64,000 bases of DNA, taken from Scolanthus callimorphus. Its lineage: Eukaryota; Cnidaria; Anthozoa; Actiniaria; Edwardsiidae. The DNA lies in NCBI GenBank assembly GCA_033964015.1, contig CM066918.1, positions 24,263,387 to 24,327,386 of the forward strand, given 5' to 3'. How positions within the stretch are numbered: the first letter of the stretch is position 1; each line of letters begins with the position of its first letter. The notes below the pieces were generated by a model that ran no database searches, was not told the DNA's origin, and saw nothing but the letters and a program-made list of their open reading frames with translations. Position numbers and translations under genes: made by a program. Shown one piece after another: positions 35,601-53,693 of this stretch.

Positions 35601-38600
35601 ACACCAGATTGCCTCTGTCAGCCCAAAAATGGCAATGGAATCATTAGCTTTAGACACATTTATACTTATGCTATCATGATAATAACTTTTTTATTTAGTA
35701 TTTTAGGAATTAGTTAGATTAAAATATACCATATCCTTATAGGAATGTTTATGTGGATAAGTACCCAGCAGGCACTAATTCAAGGATTTATGGTGTGTTA
35801 ACAGACAGATAGATAGATAGACTTTAATAAAACCTTGGCAGCCGAAGGCTGAATTATGGCTATTTACAAAATTATGTACATATAAAATGAAAACTAGATT
35901 AAAATTTATAATAATATATCCGTACGAAACGAGAAGCGCTTAAAAGCGCGTATAAAACGCTTCTGGAAGCGCTTCAAACACGCTTCAATACCACTTTAAT
36001 TGCGCTTCAAACGAGAGCGCTTCTTCGGCTGCACTTTTCCGCTTCATGATAAAGCGCTTTCAACGCGGTTTTCATTGCTTTTGAAGCGATTTGGAAGCGT
36101 TAATTAATTCGGAAGCGGGTAGGACGCGTTATGAAGCGCGTTGCTATACTCAGCTATACGCAATGATTGAAATGCTAATTTCAGATGGTCAATATTTATT
36201 CACATAAATCACTCTGTATAAATTCAGTATTTTAACATTAGAGTGGTTTGATAAATTGAACACTCTGCAGAAATGTACAACGATGATTTGCGATTTGAAA
36301 GAGGTATGCATCGAACACATAACAATTTACGACAACGGTTTTAAAACGATGTACGGGAATGAAACAATATTGTCTTAGAGCTTCCGCGCGAGTTTCCCGT
36401 TTCTTTCTAAGTATTCGCTTAGATGAAATCGACGGTGGATACGTACTAAATTGATAAAATAATTTGATGATCACTTATCGCTGATGGTATTCTCTTTATT
36501 CTTTATCACGCTTTTGTATTCAGCGCTTGTGTCTCGTGATCTTTGCACAGTCCACGGCTGATCAGCCTTCCAAACAGTGGCACATCGCTTGGCAAGAGCT
36601 GAAAAGAAGCAAAAACAAAACGAATTATTAGTTTCCGTGTTCGACGTCAAACGTAGTGAAATTATGAAAGTTTGGATCTCACAACAGCGTATCGAGCTTA
36701 CGAAACACTTGAAACTGACTACTGTGTATTTCGCAGCGCTCGCGATTGTTCCAATCTCCTTACTTTTTTATTACCCTACAAGATTTAAGTCCTGTTTGTT
36801 TTACACCTTTTGACCTAGCATCGGTTTAAATCTTAATGAAATTCTTTTTTTCCTTGCAATTAGTAGAGAGTTTATTGATTTTTGGTGCTACCGTCCATGT
36901 GTATAGTTACCTGACTGTATAATACTTTGAGGTATAATACCACGGGGTTATGTATTCATCGAAATTATAGCGAATGTTATATTAAAGCGTATGGATTTCA
37001 AGTCAAAATATGAAAGAAATTATATGCGTCTCAAATTATATCTGTTATACAACGCCAACGGTGAACTAAAACTTTAATTTGACATCCATAACTGAACTAG
37101 GGTTATCAGGCTTTCTCATACTGTATAAATCATCATTAACGCTGTATTGCGCGCGCTTGGACAGCCGTATGTATGTGATAACAAAGTTAAAATAGTAGCA
37201 ATAAGACATTCATGCAGCCTCACCTGACAGTGCTTTTATTCCTGTATTTGGCTTTCGATATCGATCGCCCCTTTGATGTAGCACCAAGGTATATTCCTGA
37301 CCGACCCACCCGTGCGATTCTCGACCACACTAAACTGCTCTTCGTCAATCCAAAATACTGCTGCAAACATTTTAAAAGACTGCGAATTGCGAACTCAATA
37401 TTGCTATCAAAAGTTTTAACCGAACTGTAGGGGACGATATGCCGCCTTATTTTTGAATGTATGACCTGGTTTCATTGGCCAAGCTGAAATCACGTGAAGG
37501 GTAATCCTATCTGAGTGAGTACCGGATGTCAAAGGAGCTGACACGTTAAACTGCACGTTACGATCACTTTGCAGTTCAATAATGGAGGAAAATGAGAGTG
37601 CATGCTGAATATTGGTAAACGTTTAAGATGCGTGAACCTGTAAAAACCGAAACCTTCGTGTTCAGTAGACATTTCATATGTAGCCATGATCAGTTTGCGT
37701 TTTTTAGCAATGTTTGTTTTTTGCATGCAAATTGCGTTGGAAGCTCCATGGAAGCGATCTGAAGGCGCAATGAAGCGGCCGTACAAAGTTGATTATCTTT
37801 GAATTGATAATCGTGTTTGCACAAGCGCTGCAAAACCCCTTCAAAACCGCTTCACCCACTTCACACCGCTTCAGTGTCGAAATGGAAGCGGCTTCAAAAC
37901 CGCTTCCGACGTAAAATGGCTGCAAAAGCACTTCAAAACACCTTCTTATCCGCTTGGAAGCGCTTTCGCAGTAAAATAAAGCGCTTCTAAGCGCTTCTCG
38001 TTTCGTACGGGATATCAAAAACTACTTTAAAATGGGTGATCTCACTAAAAACTGTGAAAGTCAATTAATGGCGTAACGAATTTGCAATGATAAAACTCTG
38101 CTGCGCTTCGTTTCGTCTTGCTCACAGGGACGTTAAAATATCTTGGATTCCTGAGTGATATCATACATTCATTACGCGGCGGTAGTAAGTGGTGGAGCCT
38201 GTGTGTTGGAAGCAAGACCTGCTCAAAAAGGCGCGCAGTGAGGTCTTCTCACAGTTGTGTGTGGTTTCAGAAAATACTCCCCCTCTTCACACACAAACAC
38301 AGACACTCCATGGAAGTGTGTTGAAAAGTGACACACCCCTCTGGAATTCCAAAGGAAAATAGCTGAGTATTTGTGTGGAAAAAAACAACAGGTAAATTGA
38401 CCTCCATGCAACCACTCTAGAATTTTAAAGCCTTTCCCTGAATACTTTCTGGAAACACACATTGTATGGCTACAGTCACTGAGGATATTCCACTGAACTG
38501 AATGTGATGATTGCAGGGCCAGGGGGCACAAGCTAATCCTCACTGAAGATGCCTTTGAAAAAAATTCACATGAAGCTATAGTCACAGATACAAATGATTG

Positions 38601-40543
38601 TAGGTTCAGTTTTATGACAATGGTGAATTTGTCTGTGAATTATCCGAGATTTTTATTAACTGAAATATTGCAAAACACCTCAAGCTTGAAAGGCCAAATA
38701 TCATGACGGATATTATATTTTGTTCTAAGAAAACATGCTATTTTGAATTCTATTATTTGTTTCTTTTCCTGTATTAAGAAATAGATTTCCAATTGATTCC
38801 CCTTCACCTGTGAATGCTGCACTTTGAGTTGTTCCCGAGCATGTCTGGTTTTGGGAGCCTACAAAAATAAACTCAAAACTTGCGCTACATTGAGGTTGTA
38901 TCCTACAAGATCTTACTTGAAAATGTTCGTGCCTTCCGACAGTGAAACAAAATAATCTATTAGTCTATGATTAAAATCTCTACTTGCCTGTTTCATGTGG
39001 AAAACACTGTGAAGCACTCCCTTTTATAGCCATAAAAATACCTTGGAAACCTACAAAAACAAGCAGTCAAGACAAGAGTTTCCTCAGACAAACCTCAGCG
39101 AAATTTATAAAATATTACAAAATTCTAAGAATACAGGTTAGTAAATTCAATAATTACTGTACCATTGCCTAATCTGAAGTTTGGAGATGGCATTGCATAG
39201 TTTTTGATGACAAAAATGTAAAGTTCGATGACGTTCAATTCATTCAAGATGGCTGCCCATGGTAAGCAAACATTCTCCCTAGTACACTTATCACTCAACA
39301 AAGCGAGCAAAGCTATGGCAACGGAAGTAGAATCGCTGTCATGTCAAACTGAAATCACTCAAAAATGCGACGGTATTCCACTTGGAATCCTCAAAGACAA
39401 AGAAACAACTAACGCAAATCTCCCGAGCAGCCACGATTTCCACGATCGTTTTAATGAACTTTCGTCATTTTCCAACTGGAATGAAAATGTACTTAAGACT
39501 TTTTAAAGTTAAAAGTTTTAGAAAACCTTTTTTAATTAAAGTTAAGCTTTTTAAAGTTCAACTTTTTTAAGGTAAAAGTTAAAACTTTGTTAAAACTAGG
39601 GTTGAATTGAAACGTTTTGTACCTTGAGAATATTTTTCCTTGTCACTTCACGGCACGACGACAGTCTTCCGAGTTTCGACCTTCGCCTTCGGCTTCGGTT
39701 ATCTTGCGCTGTCGTTCTATTCTTTCCTCTGACTCTGAGACTCCGAGAAATGTTCTGGACACTTTTAATCCGTTTTATTTAGTCTCTGCTTTTTATCATC
39801 TTCAGGTTTCGACATGTTGGCTAGGGGTTACCTCCATCCTCCTACTGAAGACATTAACCCGTTCTCTCTCGATCGCCGCAGTCGTTGTTGTCTTCCGACA
39901 TGTCATTCACTCGTTGCTGCTTCTTCTCTCTCACTCTCCCCGTCCTCTGACTTTGCTTCTTTTCTTCGTGAAACTCCCGTGTTCAACGACATATCTGTCT
40001 CGACTTTATCCCTGTAAATTTGGCTTGTAATCTCTAAAATACCTTGATATGACAGCTTGTTTCAGAAACGTTTCAGATTTTGATGAAGAACAAGAACAAA
40101 AATCCTTCACTTTTCGAAAATTCAAACACGAAGAAAAAAAATCCCTTTTAAAATAAAAATCGCCAACTAAAATTCAAGCGCGCGCGTGCTCATTTTCCCG
40201 CTCAAATTGGTGGGCTACCTGTGCGACGACGGAACCACGGACAAACCGGAAGTCCATCACAAAACAGGTCGATGCATATACACTTTTGTGTTGTTTCTTT
40301 CCTCCTGCATGTAGCTATGGGGCTCCGCTACGCGGGCGCCTTCGGCGCCCGCGGGAGCTCCGCTATAAAATCAACGCGTCAAATGTCTTTGTTTTCTACT
40401 ATCTACGCATTCAAATGAACAAATTGCCACTGGATTCTACAGTCGTTCCAACACTCGAAACTCTATCGCGAATGAAAGACGTGTGTACACTGAATTTTTG
40501 CATCATTTCATCCTACCTGCCTGAAGAGTAGCCGCGACACCAT
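26657..40543 (-). CDS. ETHE1: ETHE1 persulfide dioxygenase, eight clear exons, C-terminus uncertain
   Basis: Exons from the start: 40517-40543, 32382-32471, 31605-31659, 30982-31127, 30185-30221, 29550-29642, 28413-28502, 26657-26773; phases agree over 218 residues. This is a metallo-beta-lactamase fold: THVHADH (H61, H63, D65, H66), STPGHTNG (H116), [16 protein letters not shown] (D135) and YPAHDYKG (H176). The family's non-haem iron ligands correspond to H61, H116 and D135. ETHE1 oxidises glutathione persulfide to sulfite in the mitochondrial matrix, downstream of sulfide:quinone oxidoreductase. The start [15 protein letters not shown] leaves almost no room for a cleavable presequence, although the end is basic and amphipathic. 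Intron 1 is 8 kb and full of repeats. Intron 7 uses a GC donor (AAAG|GCAAGT). The final residues were not confidently found. Confidence 0.93.
27620..28055. repeat. CTAAGGGATAG-type repeat bounded by G and C runs
   Basis: It starts in a G run (about 27627-27640) with GGACTCCC and ends AGTCCCC in a C run (about 28027-28050), so the ends are inverted. Inside, CCCTAAGGGATAGG, CCCCTAAAAGATAGCAAAT and similar words alternate on both strands. It lies in ETHE1 intron 7. Confidence 0.8.
31170..31490. repeat. low-complexity repeat with TATCCCAGACC words, after a G run
   Basis: A G run at about 31174-31190 leads into repeated CCTATCCCAGACC and ACCCTATC words. It lies between ETHE1 exons 3 and 4 and matches no coding sequence. 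Confidence 0.6.
31990..32340. repeat. degenerate repeat with TATTTTTTGGGGTTG words
   Basis: TTTTTGGGGTTGAAA-like units recur about every 25-40 bp (TATTTTTTTGGGGTTG, TATATTTTGGGGGTTG, GGTATTTTTGGGGG). A similar series with TATTTTTTAGGG follows at about 32650-32930, flanking ETHE1 exon 2 on both sides. Confidence 0.65.
33370..33805. repeat. degenerate repeat with CCTTTCTTATACC words and inverted ends
   Basis: The left end CCCAGGGGGTACTCCC and the right end GGGAGTACCCCCCGG are inverted. The interior repeats TACCCCTTTCTTATACC and CCAGCCTGAAAA. The architecture (inverted C/G-rich ends and short degenerate internal units) parallels the element at 27620-28055. Confidence 0.7.
33951..34210. mobile_element. 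repeat with GGCAATTCCAGAAAATA inverted ends, copy 1
   Basis: The ends GGCAATTCCAGAAAATATA and TATATTTTCTGGAATTGCCC are inverted. The interior has repeated CCCCATGCAT and CAGAATTTCCAAA words. A second copy with the same ends lies at 49100-49331. Confidence 0.8.
34860..35215. repeat. degenerate repeat with CCCTAAAAAATACC words
   Basis: Units such as CCCCTAAAAAATACC, CCCTAAAATATACC and GACCCCTAAAAAATA recur, starting with GGGGTGCTCGTC and ending ACGAGCACCCCC, so the ends are again inverted. Confidence 0.7.
35920..38010. mobile_element. 2.1-kb inverted-repeat element with GCGCTT-rich ends
   Basis: The terminal inverted repeat CCGTACGAAACGAGAAGCGC is perfect at both ends, and each end continues for 150-300 bp as dense GCGCTTC/GAAGCGC words (35940-36140 and about 37730-38000). 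I found no transposase-like frame in the interior, so it looks non-autonomous. It sits in ETHE1 intron 1. A clear target duplication was not found; ATATC-like bases flank both ends. Confidence 0.85.
39249..39506 (+). CDS. small open reading frame, hypothetical
   Basis: An 85-residue frame begins at an ATG in good context (CAAGATGGCT) with [20 protein letters not shown] and has a mixed, protein-like composition (two Cys, many Ser/Asn/Glu). There is no recognised domain and no signal or membrane segment. It lies inside ETHE1 intron 1 on the opposite strand. The donor-like CATG|GTAAGC right after the start could also make this a first exon. It may be an unexpressed chance frame. Confidence 0.22.
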   Translation: MAAHGKQTFSLVHLSLNKASKAMATEVESLSCQTEITQKCDGIPLGILKDKETTNANLPSSHDFHDRFNELSSFSNWNENVLKTF

Positions 40544-41631
40544 TTTCTCTGAGAAACACGTGTCGAAATGCACGCGTTCACAGTTTCCACCTACACCTTT
40601 TCAAAAGTGACCGTAAGAACTGCGATTAATCAATTCTAGGAGTATAAAAAGTGGTGTTTCTGGGGACTTCAGACACGAAACAGCGTGCAACTTCGATTGT
40701 TTTCTTCCTCCTTCACGTCAGCTGCGGTAGACTGGGTACTACGACTCACGGTCACCCTGTGGTATGAAATTCCTGTTCACGCTGACGTCATCCATTGTTA
40801 TGAATGTGCCAACCAGAGATTGATTGGTTCATAGAACAAAAGGCAGCGTCCAAATCTCCCAAATTTTAGAAACCGGAGGGATCATTCCCTCCCTTGAAAA
40901 GTTAATAAAACTATAAACAAATGGGGTAGATGTCGTCCATGAAAAGTAATCAAACAGACCAGACAAAATTAAAGGAGAGATTTTACCATCATTGTAAACC
41001 TTGTTTTTTTTTTTCAGCTTGGCAACTTGTTCTTGTCAAAAGCAAGCTCTTGGCAATTTGTTGGCTGGTAATGGTTTTTGGCAACTGTTTGCAATATAAA
41101 TTAGCTTTTGCAAACCATACGATCAACAAAAACAAATAGGTTTTTCAGTGATCATTACTAAGCAATCCAAAACCCATACATAGGCAGTACCTAAATAAAC
41201 AACCCTTTCTGAGGTATTACTGTCTATGCAGAAGCTTTGGTTTACTTTTCCCTAAAATAACCTTAAGAGCCCGTCAGCCGCCATAGCAACGTACCAAGTT
41301 AGAGAGAGCATCCATTTCCATCAGCTGATTTAGAGAATATAGAGCAATTTTCTCGATTGAATTTTCTAAATCAAATCTAAATCAAATCAAATCTGTTTCT
41401 GCACGTAATTCGGCTTCGAAAACACTAGTGGACAAATCACTGGAGCTAATTCAATGTTGTTGTTAAGTACTTTGTGGATAAGTCTCCTAGTGTGAACTGT
41501 TGTTTGAAATTAAATGTACAGTGACTTGTCCCTCGGCAGTTGGCACTGGGGGAATTATGGTCACTGTGGCCTTTGTGTTCAAGCAAGCTTTATCAGACAC
41601 GACTCAGACAATATTAAAGCATGATTTCAGC

Positions 41632-41637
41632 TTTATT
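41632..41637 (-). terminator. polyadenylation signal AATAAA for RPS14
   Basis: The minus-strand AATAAAGC word lies 22 bp after the RPS14 stop codon, consistent with the short 3' UTRs of ribosomal protein genes. Confidence 0.8.
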
Positions 41638-41659
41638 CCAAGATTTACAAGGTAATAGT

Positions 41660-44431
<2,772 letters not shown>

Positions 44432-44831
44432 CCTAAACAAAATTACGCACAAATAATGATCCCAACATATAAATGTTTTATTAAATAACATGAATTGCGA
44501 CAATAGTTGATATGATGGTGGTATTTTATTGAAAAAATCGGCTGGATTGTAACATTACCTCTATTTCTAGAAACGATGGTGTTTTGAGAGATCGAAGAGA
44601 ACGATCCCATGCTGCCTTGCAGACTTGTCGCCTTCACTAGTGCCAGTCTCTCTCTTATCACCAAAGGCGGGGAAACTGAGTACTAGTACTAATACGCATG
44701 CTCTTTACGGGAACTGCTTATGTAAAAATCGTGGGCACGAATGAAAGGAACAACAAAAAATTGTTGTAGAGAGGTTTATTTCATTTTCAATATCGAAATA
44801 ACATCGAAATACAATTTTTTATTTATTTAGC
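44432..44831. promoter_or_regulatory. divergent promoter region of RPS14 and ATAD1, with the RPS14 noncoding exon
   Basis: RPS14 (-) and ATAD1 (+) start codons are 400 bp apart. The minus-strand side contains the RPS14 5' UTR intron (44433-44558) and a noncoding exon from 44559 up to about 44620, with pyrimidine-rich TTCTCTTC sequence that could be the oligopyrimidine start typical of ribosomal protein mRNAs. The exact start sites are not determinable here. Confidence 0.6.
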
Positions 44832-50199
<5,368 letters not shown>

Positions 50200-50638
50200 T
50201 AGTCGAGAGTAATTCGTGGGATCGTCGTGACGTCATCGGCATGACGTCGGCCATGAGGTCGCCATCGACTCGGCTGGTTGTGCTTCCTCGCAAAAAAGTT
50301 TAAGTCGTACACAATCTGCGACAATGTTTTGTTTTGCTTGGTTTATTACCAATTATTGATTTATCTCGGAAACTAACAAGCCCTAGTAGTCCCTTTGTCA
50401 CATGGCAACCACATTGTCCAATGACAATAACAATGAAAAGAAAGTTACAATGATAGAGCAGACTTCAAATGAGGGTCGAAAACTACACGCAACGCGCGTT
50501 CTCGACGAAAACTCACAAAATGCAACGCGCGTTATACTCCTAGCGATGCCTTTCACATCTCTATGCGCTGTTAATATATATGTTGCGTTTGGATTTTTAT
50601 TGTCCGATCATTTCTGATCCAGATTTTATGTTGTTTTA

Positions 50639-50644
50639 AATAAA
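50639..50644 (+). terminator. polyadenylation signal AATAAA for ATAD1
   Basis: AATAAAGATG lies 440 bp after the ATAD1 stop codon, a plausible end for the transcript. Confidence 0.55.
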
Positions 50645-50759
50645 GATGCGCTTTACTTCGAAACATAAATGGAAAGGTTAAATAAAAATGCTCAACTAAA
50701 ATAATTTGACTCTATTCATTTTGTACAGGATTCATAAGGAGTACTCACCTTAGAAGAGG

Positions 50760-50899
50760 CCAGGGGCCGGTTCCTGAAAGGTTGGATACGAGTTATCAGC
50801 AGATAAACGCTTATCCAACGTATTAATCTAGCACCAAACCTATACAACAGATAACTTTTATCCGTGGATAACTTCCAACCTTTCAGGAACCGGCCCCAG
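50760..50899. mobile_element. 140-bp MITE with GGGGCCGGTTCCTGAAAGGT ends
   Basis: The left end CCAGGGGCCGGTTCCTGAAA and its inverse at 50880-50899 enclose a short centre with AGTTATC/GATAACT words. No coding capacity. Confidence 0.87.
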
Positions 50900-52801
50900 G
50901 TCTTGCTTTTGTTTTGAAGCCGCTACTTTCGCGAAATTGATCAAAAAAGAAAACAGATTAAATGCAGGGTTTAACGGAAAAAGCACGCACAGGACTTTTA
51001 ATTTGACCCGCGACGTCATGATTTGCCAGAAGAAAGATTGCTGAGCCGAAAAAAAAGGTTGCGCTATCACAGATTTTTCCATGTCGCCTGGTCGACACCC
51101 AGGCCTTTTGTTCTTTATAAGCCCACCCTTGGAACTAAAATTACAATAACATGCCCCTCACATGTACTATAATTACAATACTGTACCGTGAGGAAAAGTC
51201 CGTTGAATTAGTTTTGACGCGGCAAATAAACAGCAAATAAAGAAACTGGTCCCTTTTACTTATTTTTTAGCCGAATAAAGCCAAAAAAGGTTCGTTGAGT
51301 TGTCTTTGTGCTGTCTCATTGACTAGTTGCTGCTAAATGGCTTCCCTTAGTTGGCCGGGTTGGGTTGTGACTCAACCAAGCCATTTAGCGACAATGACTG
51401 GTACATTCTGGCTAGAAACTGTCAACGAACTGCAGTTTCCCTTGTTTACGAAGTTCTAGCACATAGTTAGACACGCCCTAGTAGTTTTCCTGTTCATAAC
51501 AAGTGAAGTAAAGAGCCTCTGTAAGCCTCCATTTTGTTAGCCTAGCAACATACCGAGAAAGCATCCATTTCCATCGACTGATTTAGGGGATGTAGTGCAA
51601 TATTTTCGATTAAATTCGATAAATGAATAATAAAACTTTGTTTTTAGAAGACTTTCAAGATTTCTATACGTAATTCGTTGTCTGATATCGACTGAGAACA
51701 ATAAAACAAAGGAGTGGCTGACATTGGATTGATGACCTCCGCGTGCGCGTGATAGACCAAGGGCAACAAGAGTACTTCATTGGTTACTGTGCGGAAAGCC
51801 ACACGTGGAATGTCCGGGTACAGAAAAAGCATAATTTGCCCCATCCCTGAAATTTCCTGCTGATCTAGCTGGTGCACGTTAGAGCAAAAGCCTTTCTTTC
51901 GCGTTGCCCATTTTCAAAACGCCGCATTTGGCTTTTCTGTTCCGCTTAGCCAATCAGTGCAGTCGACTGGCTTCATGCTGTCGCGACGAAAACCCAGTCC
52001 GCGACTGCACTAGACAGACGAAACAGGACAGAAAGAAGCAAATGAAGCCACGTTTTGAAAATTCACAGCGCAAAACGACAGTTTTGGATATGAAAGGACA
52101 ACCGCTGATGACAAAAAAAAATGTACAATAAACTTAACAGCAAGAGCGTTGTATCTAGTTTTAGGGTGTTTGTGGGACAGGAGCCAGTCAAGCCAGTAAC
52201 AAACGCCCCGAGTGAAGCTTAGAAAACCTGCTAGTTGCGCTCCTAGTAGGTGCGTTCTGGCTTTGTTTTGTTGGTGCTCTCTTTTGTTTTTGCTGTTCTG
52301 CGAAACTCAGTCCCGCTATCACCAGCGCGTTAAGCTCAACATTCTTACTCGTTCTCAATGTGCTATCCCTGTTTACATTCAAACTCCACAGTCTAGAAGA
52401 CTATTTTACTCGTGCTTGATGGCGCCGAGGCTCCCGTGTTGATGGGTTCCTGTCTTAGTTTTCCAGGGACTCTATTTCATCAACGTGACTTTGTCTCCCA
52501 AAAATTGCATATTCACTAATCTCGCAGCTTTATTTTTAAAATCGCGGCGCGCTTTGCCGCAACGAGAAAAATAAAGATGATTACTCAGTTGGTGTCGTCC
52601 ACATACTCTGCCACAGTTCTCAGTCTGAAGCCAAAAGCTTCATCAATAGGGCTGCTTGAAGAGACGTGAATAATTGTCTCCGGTTGGGGCTTAAACCAAT
52701 GACAACAACGAAAAGGCAAAACAGGAAATATAAATTCTAATAAGGAAGTAATGTAAAACGGGTCCAATATAGAAAAAGTTGACAAACTTTCTATAACTAA
52801 A
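50900..52801. other. intergenic, no gene seen
   Basis: No supported frame or RNA gene is visible. A CCATTTAGCG/CGCTAAATGG-type short inversion lies near 51334-51390, and a GTCGCGAC-containing stretch near 51980-52000 recalls the centre of the foldback at 24120-24415. Confidence 0.45.
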
Positions 52802-53693
52802 ATGACGAAGATTGTTTTGATATTTCTGCTGACAGGATTTAGTTTTTGCCTTACTAGCGACCTTCGTCGTTATTATTGCGAGAATGATTTGCAATGCTCG
52901 GTAAATGCTCACAATAAGAAGTGTTGTTATGATGTTTGCACTGACTACTGCGACCCGACTACCACGAGACCTTCCCGCGCCACGGCGGCGTCATGGATGT
53001 GGCCCGCGTGGAAGATGCCATCGACGGCTACTCCATGGAGGTTTCCAAGATTTACAATCAAGACCTTCAAGGAATATAAAAGAAAGCGCCCTTCAAACAA
53101 GATACGGAATGCAGTTCTTGGATGTCTTGCAGGCCTGACAGCCATTTGCCTTCTTGTGTTTTTGTATCGAGTGTACCGCGTCAAAGTTATGATGGCAAGA
53201 CTTCGAGCAAATGGTAGGTTTGTAGTGTATTCGTCGTTCTATGTAGAAGCAACGGCTTTTGTGTCAAGGTGCTTGGAATTAGGCTCATGTAGGCACCGTG
53301 AAACCTCCCATTCAAGCACACTAATCTGCCATCAAATTACTGATTAGATTTGATCAGACGAAGCCCAAAACGTAGTTTGGCGTTCGGAAATGTAAAGCGA
53401 GAGTTCGCAGATATGAAATCGCAATAAAATTCGACTAAAATGAAAATATCGAACTGTCGTGTTGGCCGTAGACTTGCGTTGTAGCTATGTGTCTACGTAG
53501 TTAGTACAGTGCCTTTGTAATCTGTACCCAGAAAATGTAACTTTTCTGGCTCATACTGATTTCGTGCTAATTTTTACGTCCTATTGAAGGTGCCACCGGG
53601 AGCCACACAACAGAAAATCAAGGGCAGCAATATTCTACTCTACACAATGTCCAAACTGTGGAAGACGACCGACGTTTGGATCTGAACGTGTGA
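52802..53693 (+). CDS. single-pass protein with a signal peptide and WAP-like Cys motif, two exons
   Basis: Exons 52802-53213 and 53590-53693 (donor AATG|GTAGGT, acceptor TTGAAG) give 171 residues. Residues 1-18 are a clear signal peptide (MTKIVLIFLLTGFSFCLTS). Residues 26-50 hold a compact cysteine cluster, C-x5-C-x8-CC-x4-C-x3-C, close to the second half of a WAP four-disulfide core and also reminiscent of Shisa-type motifs. A Thr/Pro/Trp-rich spacer and a basic stretch (KEYKRKRPSNK) come before a membrane segment at about 103-123, then a 48-residue tail ending RRLDLNV. The topology suggests a type I surface protein with a small Cys-knot head. The basic run on the outer side is unusual. Retaining the intron would instead end the protein at 53345. 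No partner or family can be named. Confidence 0.7.

Noticed and set aside
39814..40017. Plus-strand frame beginning [17 protein letters not shown]
   Set aside because: Ser-rich, no recognised domain, in a repeat-like stretch; may be a decayed retroelement piece but nothing supports it.
50402..50617. 71-codon frame starting MATTLSNDNNN after ATAD1
   Set aside because: It sits inside the probable ATAD1 3' UTR with no sign of separate expression.
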